DNA of 64,000 bases from Paractinoplanes maris. GTDB taxonomy: Bacteria; Actinomycetota; Actinomycetes; Mycobacteriales; Micromonosporaceae. Of this stretch, positions 15,865-24,453 are shown piece by piece. Position 1 is the first letter of the stretch. Every line of letters begins with the position of its first letter. Both the position numbers and the translations under genes were made by a program. Location: assembly GCF_023544465.1 (NCBI RefSeq), contig NZ_JALPVL010000006.1:186001-250000 (forward strand). The letters run 5' to 3'. The notes under the pieces are model-generated. The model was not told where the DNA came from. It did not search any database and saw only the letters and a program-made list of their open reading frames with translations.

Positions 15865-16917
15865 CTATTTCGTGAAGGTGAAGTACCGGTAGGGCGTGTA
15901 GGTGTTGTAGTTCAGGTTGTCGAGCGAGATGCCCGGGAGATAGGCGGCGCGGACGCGGTAGAAGACGCCCGTGGCGTGGGCGCCGGTCAGCGTGTAATAC
16001 GACTTGCCGACCGAGTTGAGCGACGCGTCGACGTTCTTCCACTTCTTCCACTGGCCGCCCGAGTGCACTTCGAACTGCAGCTGCTGGCGGCCGCCGGGCT
16101 TGGTGCTCATCGTCGTCGTGAAATACGGGTGGACGGTCTGCCGGAAGTGGGCGTACGACACCGTGCCCAGGTTGGCCGTCTTGTACTGCCGCGTGCTGGT
16201 CAGCGAGGCCGGGATGGTGGTGTAGATCCACGCCCGGCGCGACGCCGCGGCGTACTGCTCGGTGCCGAGATAGTTGATGGTCAGGCCGACGCTGCGGACC
16301 GCTGTGAGCGAGACGAAGATCTGGCCGTTGGCCGGCACGGTGGCCCGCTTGATCAGCGCCGGGGGCTGGTCGGCCCCGAACGGGTCGGCGTAGACCTCGA
16401 TCACCTGGCCCGGCTTCTGCGGCGCACCGCCCAGCTGGATGCTGAACTGCGTGGTCGCGTTGTACGAGCCGTACGCGATGTACGGGTGGACGGCCAAGCT
16501 CTTGGTCGTCCTGGTGATCTCGATGGTCTTTGTCGCGGCGGCCGGGGCGAAGACGTCGTTCCCGGCGTACGACACTCTGTAGATCGCGGTACCGGCGACC
16601 TGCAGGCCGGGCTCGATCCAGTGGAAGCTCCCGTCGGCCCCGGTCCTGAGCGCCGGCAGGGTCACCTCGGCTCCCGGCCCGGGGCCGGTGCGGGTCACGC
16701 TGATCTCGGAACCGGCGGGCACGGCCGGGGTGGCGCTGATCCGGCCCCGGATGCCGACCGTGGCCGCCCACGAGTACTGCGACGACGACACCATCGTGAT
16801 CGTCGGCACGACCAGCTCAGCCCGCGCGGAGGCGCCGGCCGGCCCGGTGCCGGAGGTCACGACGGCGATGGTCGCACCGGCCATCATCAGAGCCGTGAGG
16901 GCAGCACGAATGCGCAT
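15865..16917 (-). CDS. Exported Ig-like repeat protein with shared C-terminal domain
   Basis: The 350-residue product has a signal peptide (about 1-30). An Ig-like or transthyretin-like domain (about 40-130) ends in IYRVSYAGND. A second Ig-like domain carries the motif VYADPFGADQ---LIKR (about 150-235). The C-terminal domain contains HPYFTTTMSTKPG, the segment SGGQWKKWKN and the terminal RYFTFTK. The last two domains correspond to those of the downstream propeller protein, but no propeller is present. ATG 16917 follows GGGAGAAA. There are no catalytic signatures. It looks like a structural or binding member of an exported family; function is not known. Confidence 0.72.
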   Translation of the reverse strand: MRIRAALTALMMAGATIAVVTSGTGPAGASARAELVVPTITMVSSSQYSWAATVGIRGRISATPAVPAGSEISVTRTGPGPGAEVTLPALRTGADGSFHWIEPGLQVAGTAIYRVSYAGNDVFAPAAATKTIEITRTTKSLAVHPYIAYGSYNATTQFSIQLGGAPQKPGQVIEVYADPFGADQPPALIKRATVPANGQIFVSLTAVRSVGLTINYLGTEQYAAASRRAWIYTTIPASLTSTRQYKTANLGTVSYAHFRQTVHPYFTTTMSTKPGGRQQLQFEVHSGGQWKKWKNVDASLNSVGKSYYTLTGAHATGVFYRVRAAYLPGISLDNLNYNTYTPYRYFTFTK

Positions 16918-16986
16918 GAAGTTTCTCCCTGTTGTGGCCGGCGCCGGAGACCCACGGCGCGGGGGCACAGCGTACGGGAAAGATCA

Positions 16987-19905
16987 TCAATCGTCATAGC
17001 GGCAGAGGTGCCCGGTACGGACGGAACGGTCGAGGTGCCGGCCGAACTCGGGCAGCACGGTCTCGATGCGCCGGATCGCGTCGCGGATGCGGGCCGTGAC
17101 CGCCTTGCGGGCCCGTTCCGCGTTGCCGGCACCGAGCGGCCGGACCGCCCCGCCCGGCCGGGTCGCGCGGCGTAACTCATCCAGCAACCGTTCGCGCTCG
17201 TCACCGGCCACATCGGCCAGTCGCCGCCGGTAGGCCCGCAGCGCCGTCGCGTCGAGGGTCGGCTCCCCGGCCACCCGGTCGAGCAGCACCGGTCCGCCGC
17301 CGGCGGCCAGCTCGAGAGCGGTCACGCCGGCACCGGACCGGGCCAGCAGCACCGACAAGTCGTGCAGGCCCTTGCAGTCCCGCAGGTAGGCCGCGTGTCC
17401 GCGATAGCTGACCCGCCACATCTCGCCCGACCGGCAGATCGTCGCCCCGGTCCCCGGCCCCAGTGTGGCCAGGGCCCGCCGGGTCTCGTCGGCCCACAGC
17501 CGCGCACCCAGCCGCTCGTGGACGTCGAGCGCGACTCGCAGCGACTCGGCGGCCCCGGCCGGGTCGCCGAGCGCAGCCCGCAGCAGCCCGACCCGATGGG
17601 CATGCGCGCCCATGAAGCAGACCAGGGCCCCGTTCACGGCGCAGGTCCCGGCCAGCGGCTCCAGATCGGCCAGCAACAGCGCGCAGAGGTCGCGATCGGC
17701 CAGCGCGATGGCCGCGGCGGTGAGCTCGCCGACGAAGACCGACCACAGGTACGACCGGTCGGCCCGCCAGTCCGGGAGGGCCCGCACGGTCTCGACCTCG
17801 CGCCGCGCCGCGCCCAGGTCTCCGGCCCGCGCCAGGAATCCGGCCGCCACCGCGTGGGCGTGTGCGGGTGCGCCGACCCACCAGCGCACCGCTTCGGCCG
17901 CCGTGCGACGCAGTTCGTCCGGGTCGTTGCGGGCACGCACCACCTCGAGCCGCTGGGACATTCGGACGTTGCCGGTGTCGCTGTCGCCGACCTCCTCGCC
18001 CAGCACGGCCGCCTCGGCGATCAGCCGTTCGCCGGTCTCCAGGGCGCCGTCGAGCAGGGCGAGCGCGGCCTGCCTCGTGCGCAGGAGGTAGTCGTGCCGC
18101 GGTTGCCGCAGGCTCTCGGTCAGATAGGCGAACTCGCCGAACGCCGCCCGGAAGGCCGCCGAGCCGTTCTCCAGGTGGGCGTTCGCCGTCAGCAGGAAGC
18201 CCTGGGCCTGCCGCTCGGGGTCACCCGCGGCCCGCGCGGCCTCGATGATCTCGGTGGCGATCAACACCCGCTCGGCCCCGGTTCCCGGCGTCCACAGCAG
18301 ATCGTGCCGGGCCAGCAGGCAGCTGGCCAGCGTGACGGGGTCGTCGAGGGTGCGGGCGATGGCGACGGCCCTTTCCGCGTACGGCGCGGCACGGGGCCGG
18401 TCGGCCGGCACCGAGTGCTGCAACTGGCGCGCCAGAGCCGCCGTGACCTGCGCCTCGGCCGGTGTGCCGAGCCCGTCGAGGGCATGCCGGGCCGTCTCGA
18501 GCGCGGTGATCAGCTCGGTGCGGGGCATGGCGAAGCGGGCGCCCACGCTGTCCAGGCCCAGCGCGACCAGAGCGAGCAGGCCGGCGTCGGTGCCGGCCGG
18601 CCGCCACGCCACGTCGAGCAGTGCACGAGCCGCCGCGGCGTCGCCCGCCCGCAGCCGCAGACCGGCCTCGGCGGTGAGGAGCCGGACAAGGTCGGCGTCC
18701 GGCAGCCGGGCCCCCGCGTCGGTGACCGCGGTGCGGGCGCGCCGCAGGTGAGCCGCGGCCTCGGCGAAGGCGTAGCGGCCGGCGTCAGCCTCGGCGGCCG
18801 CGTGGGCCCAGGTCACCGCGGGGCCGGAGCCGCGCAGCGGGACGGCGGCGGCGAAGTGCCGGGCCAGTTCGGCCGGGAAGACCGGCGCGCCCCGCTCGTG
18901 CCGGCGCTGCAGGGCCGACCCGACACGTTCGTGCAGCTCGACGCGTCGGCGGGCGGGCAGCGCGGCGTAGATCGTCTCGCGGAACAGGTCATGGGCGAAC
19001 CGGACCGGTGCGTCAGCGCCGCCGGTGAGGACACCGGCCGCGAGGGCCGCCTCGATCGGCTCGGCCGTGGGTGCGCCGACATCGGCCAGGACATCCGGCC
19101 GGAGTACGGGCCCGGCCACGGCCGCCGCGTCGAGCAGGTCCGCGCAACCCTCCGGCAGCCGGGCCAGCCGTCGGCCGATCACCTCCCGGACGGCCACCGG
19201 CACATCGCCGGTGCTCCCGCCGGCCTCCATCAGGCGGCACAGCTCACGGGCGAAGAACGGATGCCCGTCGCTGCGGGTGTGCACGGCCGGCGCCCACTGC
19301 CGAGCCGCCGTGTCCCCCGCGATCGCGCGCACCAGGTCACCGGTCTCGGCGGGGCCGAGGCCGCTCAGGGCGATCGACTCGGCCGGCTCGGCCAGGCCGG
19401 TCAGGACTCCGGGCGGAAGCTCGTCCGGCCGATAGGCGGCGACCAGCAGCAGCGGGCGCGTGCGGGGCTGCCGGGTCAGGAACTTGAGCAGGCTCACCGA
19501 GGTGTCGTCGGCCCACTGAAGATCGTCGAGGATGACGACCACGGGGGCGATCCGCTCGAGAGCCTCGCTGACCGCCGCGAAGACCCGGGCCCGAGCATCG
19601 TCGCCGGCCGCCGGCCCCGGTTCACCGACGATCGCCGTCAGCCGCGGGTCGGGTGGCAGCACCCGCAGAGCTTGCGTCCACGGCCACCAGGCGGGCGCGC
19701 GGGCATCGTCCCAGCCTGCCCCCCAGAGCACCGTGGACGGGTGGCACTCGGCCGCGAAGCGTCCGAGCAGAGCTGTCTTGCCGATCCCGGCCTCGCCGCT
19801 GACCAGCACCAGTCCCGCCCGCCGCGGCCCCGCCCCGGCCCGACCGGCGCGCCCCGCGGCAAGCATCCGGGCCAGCGCAGCGTGCCGGCCGACAAATGGC
19901 GTCAC
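16987..19905 (-). CDS. Large AAA-ATPase/TPR regulator lacking a LuxR-type HTH
   Basis: The 972-residue product begins with FVGRHAALARML and a Walker A, SGEAGIGKTALL (about residues 28-40). Walker B is VVVILDDLQWADD. Winged-helix and TPR-like helical repeats fill the next 650 residues, as in LAL-type (MalT-like) regulators. The expected C-terminal LuxR helix-turn-helix is absent. Instead there is a segment typical of a related group (W-VSYRGH-AYLRDCKGLHDLSVLLA) and a basic end, RARKAVTARIRDAIRRIE, followed by an Asp/Arg-rich tail. GTG 19905 is used because the longer frame would run through the divergent promoter. It is divergent from a methyltransferase and probably controls it. DNA binding by the C-terminus is an inference. 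Confidence 0.75.
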   Translation of the reverse strand: MTPFVGRHAALARMLAAGRAGRAGAGPRRAGLVLVSGEAGIGKTALLGRFAAECHPSTVLWGAGWDDARAPAWWPWTQALRVLPPDPRLTAIVGEPGPAAGDDARARVFAAVSEALERIAPVVVILDDLQWADDTSVSLLKFLTRQPRTRPLLLVAAYRPDELPPGVLTGLAEPAESIALSGLGPAETGDLVRAIAGDTAARQWAPAVHTRSDGHPFFARELCRLMEAGGSTGDVPVAVREVIGRRLARLPEGCADLLDAAAVAGPVLRPDVLADVGAPTAEPIEAALAAGVLTGGADAPVRFAHDLFRETIYAALPARRRVELHERVGSALQRRHERGAPVFPAELARHFAAAVPLRGSGPAVTWAHAAAEADAGRYAFAEAAAHLRRARTAVTDAGARLPDADLVRLLTAEAGLRLRAGDAAAARALLDVAWRPAGTDAGLLALVALGLDSVGARFAMPRTELITALETARHALDGLGTPAEAQVTAALARQLQHSVPADRPRAAPYAERAVAIARTLDDPVTLASCLLARHDLLWTPGTGAERVLIATEIIEAARAAGDPERQAQGFLLTANAHLENGSAAFRAAFGEFAYLTESLRQPRHDYLLRTRQAALALLDGALETGERLIAEAAVLGEEVGDSDTGNVRMSQRLEVVRARNDPDELRRTAAEAVRWWVGAPAHAHAVAAGFLARAGDLGAARREVETVRALPDWRADRSYLWSVFVGELTAAAIALADRDLCALLLADLEPLAGTCAVNGALVCFMGAHAHRVGLLRAALGDPAGAAESLRVALDVHERLGARLWADETRRALATLGPGTGATICRSGEMWRVSYRGHAAYLRDCKGLHDLSVLLARSGAGVTALELAAGGGPVLLDRVAGEPTLDATALRAYRRRLADVAGDERERLLDELRRATRPGGAVRPLGAGNAERARKAVTARIRDAIRRIETVLPEFGRHLDRSVRTGHLCRYDD

Positions 19906-19932
19906 CAGCGCATTCTGGCCGCTCGGCGAAGT

Positions 19933-19949
19933 GCCAGACAGGTTCTGGC
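19933..19949. promoter_or_regulatory. Inverted repeat with repeated TCTGGC half-sites in the divergent promoter
   Basis: GCCAGA and TCTGGC form a perfect dyad with a 5-base spacer. Additional TCTGGC copies lie at 19914-19919 and 19965-19970, with a TCTGGG at 19992-19997. The cluster fills the 100-base gap between the AAA regulator and the methyltransferase, so it is a candidate operator for that regulator. Confidence 0.45.
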
Positions 19950-20005
19950 GGATGTCCGACCGGATCTGGCGCGTATCAGGTGACAGCAACTTCTGGGGAG
20001 GGACC

Positions 20006-20851
20006 ATGTTCGACGCGCGGCAATACAAGGCGACAACCCGGGCACAGTGGGAAGAGGCCGCGGAGGCCTGGCACCGGTGGGGCCCGTTCATCGAGGCCTG
20101 GCTGGGCCGGGCCACCGAGGTCATGCTCGACGGCGCCGGGGTCACCGCGGGCAGCCGGGTGCTCGACGTGGCGGCCGGGACCGGTGGTCAGAGCCTGGCC
20201 GCCGCTCGCCGGGCCGGCCCGTCCGGCCACGTGCTCGCCACCGACATCAGTCCGGCGGTGCTGCACCACGCGGCGTCCGAGGCGGCCGCGGCCGGCCTGA
20301 CCACGGTGGACACCCGCGAGCTGGACGGCGAGGGACTGGCGGTGCCGGCCGGCGAGTTCGACGCGGTGATCTCGCGGGTCGGCCTCATCTACTTCCCGGA
20401 CCAGCCGGCGGCGATGGCGGGCATGCGCGCGGCGCTGCGCCCGGGCGGACGCCTGTCCGCGGTCGTCTACTCCACCGCCGATCGCAACGACTTCTTCGCT
20501 GTCCCGGTGGGCATCATCCGGCGCCGAGCCCAGCTGCCGCCGCCCGCGCCGGGGCAGCCCGGCCCGTTCAGCCTGGGCGCCCCGGGCGCGGCCGAACGGC
20601 TGTTCACCGAGGCGGGCTTCCACGACGTACGGGTCGAGACCGTGCCATCGCCGGTGCGCCTGACGAACGCGGCCGAGTGTGCCCGGTTCGAGCAGGAGTC
20701 ATTCGGGGCTCTCCACCAGATGTTGTCCGGGCTGTCGAAAGAGGAGCGAGGCGCGGCGTGGACCGAGGTCGAGGACGCGCTCCGCCGGTTCGAGACTGCC
20801 GACGGCTTCATCGGCCCGTGCGAGATGCTGGTCGTCTCGGGCGTCAGCTGA
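20006..20851 (+). CDS. Class I SAM-dependent methyltransferase
   Basis: The 281-residue protein has the glycine-rich SAM loop VLDVAAGTGGQSLAAARR (motif I, about residues 52-69). The acidic end of strand beta2 is ATDIS, and FDAVISRVGLIYFPDQ supplies motif II/post-II, followed by ALRPGGRLSAVVY. It resembles the UbiE/COQ5-like Methyltransf_11/25 group; the substrate is unknown. GGGGAGGG lies 4 bases before ATG 20006. It is divergent from the large AAA regulator and overlaps, at its last 8 bases, the end of the broken glycerophosphodiesterase gene on the other strand. Confidence 0.85.
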   Translation: MFDARQYKATTRAQWEEAAEAWHRWGPFIEAWLGRATEVMLDGAGVTAGSRVLDVAAGTGGQSLAAARRAGPSGHVLATDISPAVLHHAASEAAAAGLTTVDTRELDGEGLAVPAGEFDAVISRVGLIYFPDQPAAMAGMRAALRPGGRLSAVVYSTADRNDFFAVPVGIIRRRAQLPPPAPGQPGPFSLGAPGAAERLFTEAGFHDVRVETVPSPVRLTNAAECARFEQESFGALHQMLSGLSKEERGAAWTEVEDALRRFETADGFIGPCEMLVVSGVS

Positions 20852-21401
20852 GGTGGTATGCCCGGGGCAGCCGATAGCCGCGCACGGCGAACAGGTGCGC
20901 AGGCGGTCCGGGTAGTCGGTGATCAGGCCGTCGACGCCGTCGTCGAGCAGTTCGGCCATGGTCGGGGTGTCGTCGACGGTCCACGGAATGACCTTGATCC
21001 CGTACGCGTGGGCGTGCCGGACCATCGCGCGGGTGACATACGGCTGATAGCCGGGGTCGGCGACCGTGCCGTTCTGGGGGAAGCCGTGTACGGGGGAGAA
21101 CGCCGAGGCGCCGAACGTGCGGATCGCCCGGATCGGGTCGCCGCCGAACGTGTCGATGTCCAGGCCGCCCAGCCACGGTGAGGCGCCCGGCTGTCCGACC
21201 TGCAGGAAGTCGTAGTTGGTGAGCGCGACCAGCGGCAGTCGCGGCTCCTCCTGGCGCATCCGCTTCAACGCGCCCCAGTCGAAGCTCTGGATCGTGACCT
21301 GCCGCAGCAGGCCGGCCCGGCGGATCTCGGACGCGGTCACCCGGACGAACTGCTCCCGCGGTGCGGTCTCGCTCGGCGCACCGGCCTCGTCTGCTCTTCA
21401 T
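20844..21401 (-). pseudogene. Broken glycerophosphodiester phosphodiesterase gene
   Basis: Only the C-terminal half of a GDPD enzyme is readable: ETAPREQFVRV, then VTIQSFDWGALKRMR, KVIPWTVDD and LDDGVDGLITDYPDRLR. The N-terminal half with the catalytic HRG/E motifs is missing. An ATG with a GGGAGA ribosome site survives at 21401 but opens a different frame; an in-frame stop lies at the junction next to RADEAGAPSE. A second lesion lies near 20895: one base is missing, so the expected end LFAVRGYRLPRAY is read in another frame and stops at 20844. The pattern is an internal deletion plus a frameshift. Family enzymes hydrolyse phospholipid head-group diesters; this copy cannot be functional as read. 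Confidence 0.75.
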
Positions 21402-21694
21402 GGACTGTCTCCCTTCGTCGTGCGACCAGCCTCTCCCGGACCGCGCGGTGAACGGGCAACATCCACGTGAACCGATGCCGACGATCGGCTCCGCCGTTCG
21501 TGAATGAATGCACATATGCACAATTGAACGGTCGCCCGGGCATTGAATCAACGACAGAAGTATTGACACATTTGTGGCGCGCGAACAGAACGTTGAATGA
21601 ATTGATTCCCCCTGGCGGGCCGTCCGGCCATCGGTTACGTTGAGGGCAGCACTCGCCCTTGACCTGCTTGAACGGCCATTCGGGGAGTTGTCCT
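21402..21694. other. AT-richer intergenic region upstream of the PLP-enzyme operon
   Basis: No gene is seen in this 293-base gap. Its middle (about 21480-21620) is clearly richer in A/T than the surroundings. It contains the symmetric TTGAATCAA (21543-21551), a direct repeat ATGCAC-AT-ATGCAC near 21509, and a TTGACA (21563-21568) that could be a -35 element, although no good -10 follows at normal spacing. It is probably the regulatory region of the downstream operon. Confidence 0.5.
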
Positions 21695-23149
21695 GTGCCT
21701 GATTCGCTTCCGCTCCTGCTCACCCCCAGAATGGAGCCGATCACCCAATCGGTTCTGACTGAAGGCGCTCTCCTGCGACAACTGACCGACGGTCTCGGGT
21801 CCCCGCTCAACGTGGTCCTGCCCGAGGCTCTGGACGACAATGTGGAGGGTTTCCGAGCGGTCTATCGGCACCATCGGTTGCGCGGTCAGATCTATTTCGC
21901 GCACAAGGCCAACCGGTCGTCGGCGTTGCTGCGTCACCTCGCCGCCACCGATGCCGGCGTCGACGTCGCCTCGCTGGGCGAGTTGCAGCACGCGCTCGGC
22001 TCCGGGTTCGGCCCCGGGCGGATCATGGCCACCGGTCCCAAGAACCGCGAGTTCCTCTGGCTGGCCGCCCGCAGCGGCATCACCGTGAACGCCGACTCAC
22101 TCGACGAGCTGAGTGAGCTGGCCGCGCTGGTCGCGGCGGGCCGGCTTCCCCGCGTCCGGGTCATGGTGCGGCTGGCCGAGTTCGCCTCCCGTGGCGTCCG
22201 GATGGTCAGCCGCCGCAGCCGTTTCGGGGTGCCCTCGGGCCAGCTGTCCGAGGCACTCGACCGGGTGGAGAAGCACGCCGACCAGCTCGAGCTCACCGGG
22301 GTGGCCTACCACCTGGACACGATCGGCTTGGCCGAGAAGGCGATCGCGCTGGAGAGCTGCCTGGTCGCCCTGGACGAGTGCCGGCGTCGCGACCGGGCCG
22401 CGTGGTCGATCGACATCGGCGGCGGGTTCGGGGTCGACTACCTGGCCGACGGGCAGCAGTGGGAGCGCTACACCTCCGAGCTGGCCCAGGCCATGCTCGG
22501 GCGGCGGGCGCCGCTCACCTGGAACGAGCACGGCTACGGGCTGCGCAACGAGGCGGGCACCCTGCGCGGGACACTCGGGCTGTATCCCGCGTCCCGGCCG
22601 GACTCGGGTCCCGGCTATCTCGGCCGGCTGCTCTCGGCCACGGCGCCCGAGCAGCGCCGGCCGCTCGGCACCCTGCTGCTCGACAGCATGTGTGACCTCG
22701 ACATCGAGCCGGGCCGGGCGCTGCTCGACCAGTGCGGTCTGGTGCTCGCCCGGGTGCTCGAGGTGCGGGAGGGCGCCGACCTCCTCGTACGGCTGGATCT
22801 GAACGCCCGGGACGTGAGCCTCGAGGAGCACGGGGTGCTGATGGACCCGGTCGTGATCCCGCGCGACGGCAACGCCGTGCCCGAGACCACCGAGGTCTAT
22901 CTGCTCGGCAACCTCTGCCTGGAGTCCGATCTGATCACCCGGCGCAAGGTGGTCCTGCCTGTCCGGCCCCGGCCCGGCGACCTGCTGGCGTTCGTCAACA
23001 CGGCCGGCTACTTCATGGACTTCAGCGCGACCCGTGCCCTGCACCAGCCCATCGGGCGCAAGGTCGCGCTCTTCCGCCAGGGCGGCTCCTGGAGCTGGTG
23101 CCTCGACGAGCACTACTGGCCCGTCCACGAGAGCCGGGAGGCAGCATGA
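21695..23149 (+). CDS. PLP-dependent decarboxylase, Y4yA family (alanine-racemase fold type III)
   Basis: The 484-residue enzyme is related to diaminopimelate/ornithine decarboxylases. The PLP lysine is Lys71 in YFAHKANRS. The phosphate-binding glycine loop is IDIGGGFGVDY, and the second-subunit Cys lies in LLDSMCDLDIEPGRAL. The overall sequence matches the Y4yA group, first named from Rhizobium NGR234 next to a cysteine synthase-like gene, and the same pairing occurs here. It probably decarboxylates an amino acid or a conjugate of one. GTG 21695 follows GGGGAG by 7 bases. The stop overlaps the next ATG (ATGA), so it is the first gene of a coupled three-gene operon. Confidence 0.82.
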   Translation: MPDSLPLLLTPRMEPITQSVLTEGALLRQLTDGLGSPLNVVLPEALDDNVEGFRAVYRHHRLRGQIYFAHKANRSSALLRHLAATDAGVDVASLGELQHALGSGFGPGRIMATGPKNREFLWLAARSGITVNADSLDELSELAALVAAGRLPRVRVMVRLAEFASRGVRMVSRRSRFGVPSGQLSEALDRVEKHADQLELTGVAYHLDTIGLAEKAIALESCLVALDECRRRDRAAWSIDIGGGFGVDYLADGQQWERYTSELAQAMLGRRAPLTWNEHGYGLRNEAGTLRGTLGLYPASRPDSGPGYLGRLLSATAPEQRRPLGTLLLDSMCDLDIEPGRALLDQCGLVLARVLEVREGADLLVRLDLNARDVSLEEHGVLMDPVVIPRDGNAVPETTEVYLLGNLCLESDLITRRKVVLPVRPRPGDLLAFVNTAGYFMDFSATRALHQPIGRKVALFRQGGSWSWCLDEHYWPVHESREAA

Positions 23150-24453
23150 GATACGAGGACATGACCGAGGCGATCGGCAACACCCCGCTGGTGCGGATCG
23201 ACCCGGCCGTGCACGGTCTGCGCAACATCGACCTCTACGCCAAGATGGAGCTGCTCAACCCGTTCGGCTCGCTCAAGGACCGGGCGGCCTGGCAGATGGC
23301 CCGCCCGCTGCTGGCCGGCGCGGCCGAGCGGGGCGACACGGTGGTCGAGCTCTCCAGCGGCAACACGGCCAAGGCGCTCGCGATGATCGCGGGCATGCAC
23401 GGCCTGCGGTTCAAGAGCGTCACCAACCGGATGAAGGTCCCCGAGGTCAAGGACCTGTTGCTGCTGCTCGGGGCGGAGATCGACGAGCTGCCGGGCCAGG
23501 CCGAGTGCCTCGACCCGAGCGACACCGAGGACCCGCTGTCACGCATGCACCGCACGCTGACCAGCAACGGCAGCGGATACGTGCACACCGATCAGTACTT
23601 CAACGAGCGCAACGTCGAGGCCCACCAGCACGGCACCGGTCCCGAGATCGTGAAGGACCTCGACGGCCGGGCGCCCGACTATTTCGTGGCCTGCGTCGGC
23701 ACCGCCGGGTCGTCGACCGGGGTGGCCCGGGCCCTGCGGCAGCACGATCCCGACGTCCGGGTCATCGGCCTGGTCGCCGCCAAGAGCGATTTCATCCCGG
23801 GCATCCGCACCATCGACGAGGTGCACGAGGTCGGGCTCTTCGAGCCCGGCGTCTACGACGCGATCGAGACCATCACCGCCGACGAGGCCATCGACGGCCT
23901 CCTGACGCTGGTGCGCCGATGCGGTACGCCGGCCGGGCCCACCGGTGGAGGCGCCTTCCACGGCGCTGTCCGCCACCTGCGGACGGTCGACGCCGGCCTG
24001 ACCGAGCGCCGGACGGCGGTCTTCATCGTCTGCGACCGGGTCGAGAGCTACCTGTCGTATCTGCGGGAGCGACGGCCCGCCCTGTTCGGACGCCCGCCGA
24101 GGCGCAACGACACCCGGGGCCTGGACGAGGCGGAGATCGCGGCCGCGCCGACGGCCGACGTCGAGGAGGCCCGGCGGTGGCCGGGCCTGGTCGTCGACCT
24201 GCGCAGCCCGTACGCCTTCCAGGCGCTGCACATCGACGGCTCGATCAACATCGTGGACGAGCTCTTCGCCGAGCTGCTCCACGGTGGACTACCCTTCAGT
24301 CGCCGGCAGCCGGTGCTGCTGGTCTGCCCGGTCGGCGAGAAGTCGGCCCGTTACGCGGCCCTGCTGACCAGGATGGGGCACCCGTCGGTGCGGTCGCTGG
24401 CGGGCGGCATCATCGCGTGGCGGGACGCGGGCGCACGGCTGGTGCGTGACTGA
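23146..24453 (+). CDS. Cysteine synthase-like PLP enzyme fused to a rhodanese domain
   Basis: The 435-residue fusion protein has two parts. Residues 1-310 form a fold-type II PLP enzyme: TEAIGNTPLVRI at the start, the PLP lysine Lys44 in NPFGSLKDRAA, the substrate loop ELSSGNTAKALA, and a phosphate-binding region near ACVGTAGSSTG. Residues 330-435 are a rhodanese domain with DLRSPYAFQALHIDGS and the sulfur-carrying Cys394 in LLVCPVGEKSARYA. A direct link between a beta-substitution enzyme and a persulfide carrier suggests that sulfur is delivered to, or taken from, the PLP reaction. It overlaps the upstream stop by ATGA and the downstream start by one base (TGATG). The product is unknown. Confidence 0.85.
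   Translation: MRYEDMTEAIGNTPLVRIDPAVHGLRNIDLYAKMELLNPFGSLKDRAAWQMARPLLAGAAERGDTVVELSSGNTAKALAMIAGMHGLRFKSVTNRMKVPEVKDLLLLLGAEIDELPGQAECLDPSDTEDPLSRMHRTLTSNGSGYVHTDQYFNERNVEAHQHGTGPEIVKDLDGRAPDYFVACVGTAGSSTGVARALRQHDPDVRVIGLVAAKSDFIPGIRTIDEVHEVGLFEPGVYDAIETITADEAIDGLLTLVRRCGTPAGPTGGGAFHGAVRHLRTVDAGLTERRTAVFIVCDRVESYLSYLRERRPALFGRPPRRNDTRGLDEAEIAAAPTADVEEARRWPGLVVDLRSPYAFQALHIDGSINIVDELFAELLHGGLPFSRRQPVLLVCPVGEKSARYAALLTRMGHPSVRSLAGGIIAWRDAGARLVRD

Noticed and set aside
14072..16771. A single 899-codon protein joining the two exported proteins at 14.1-16.8 kb.
   Set aside because: The upstream part is a different frame of the 15865-16917 gene. A GTG with ribosome site and normal signal peptide at 15841 gives a complete separate protein.
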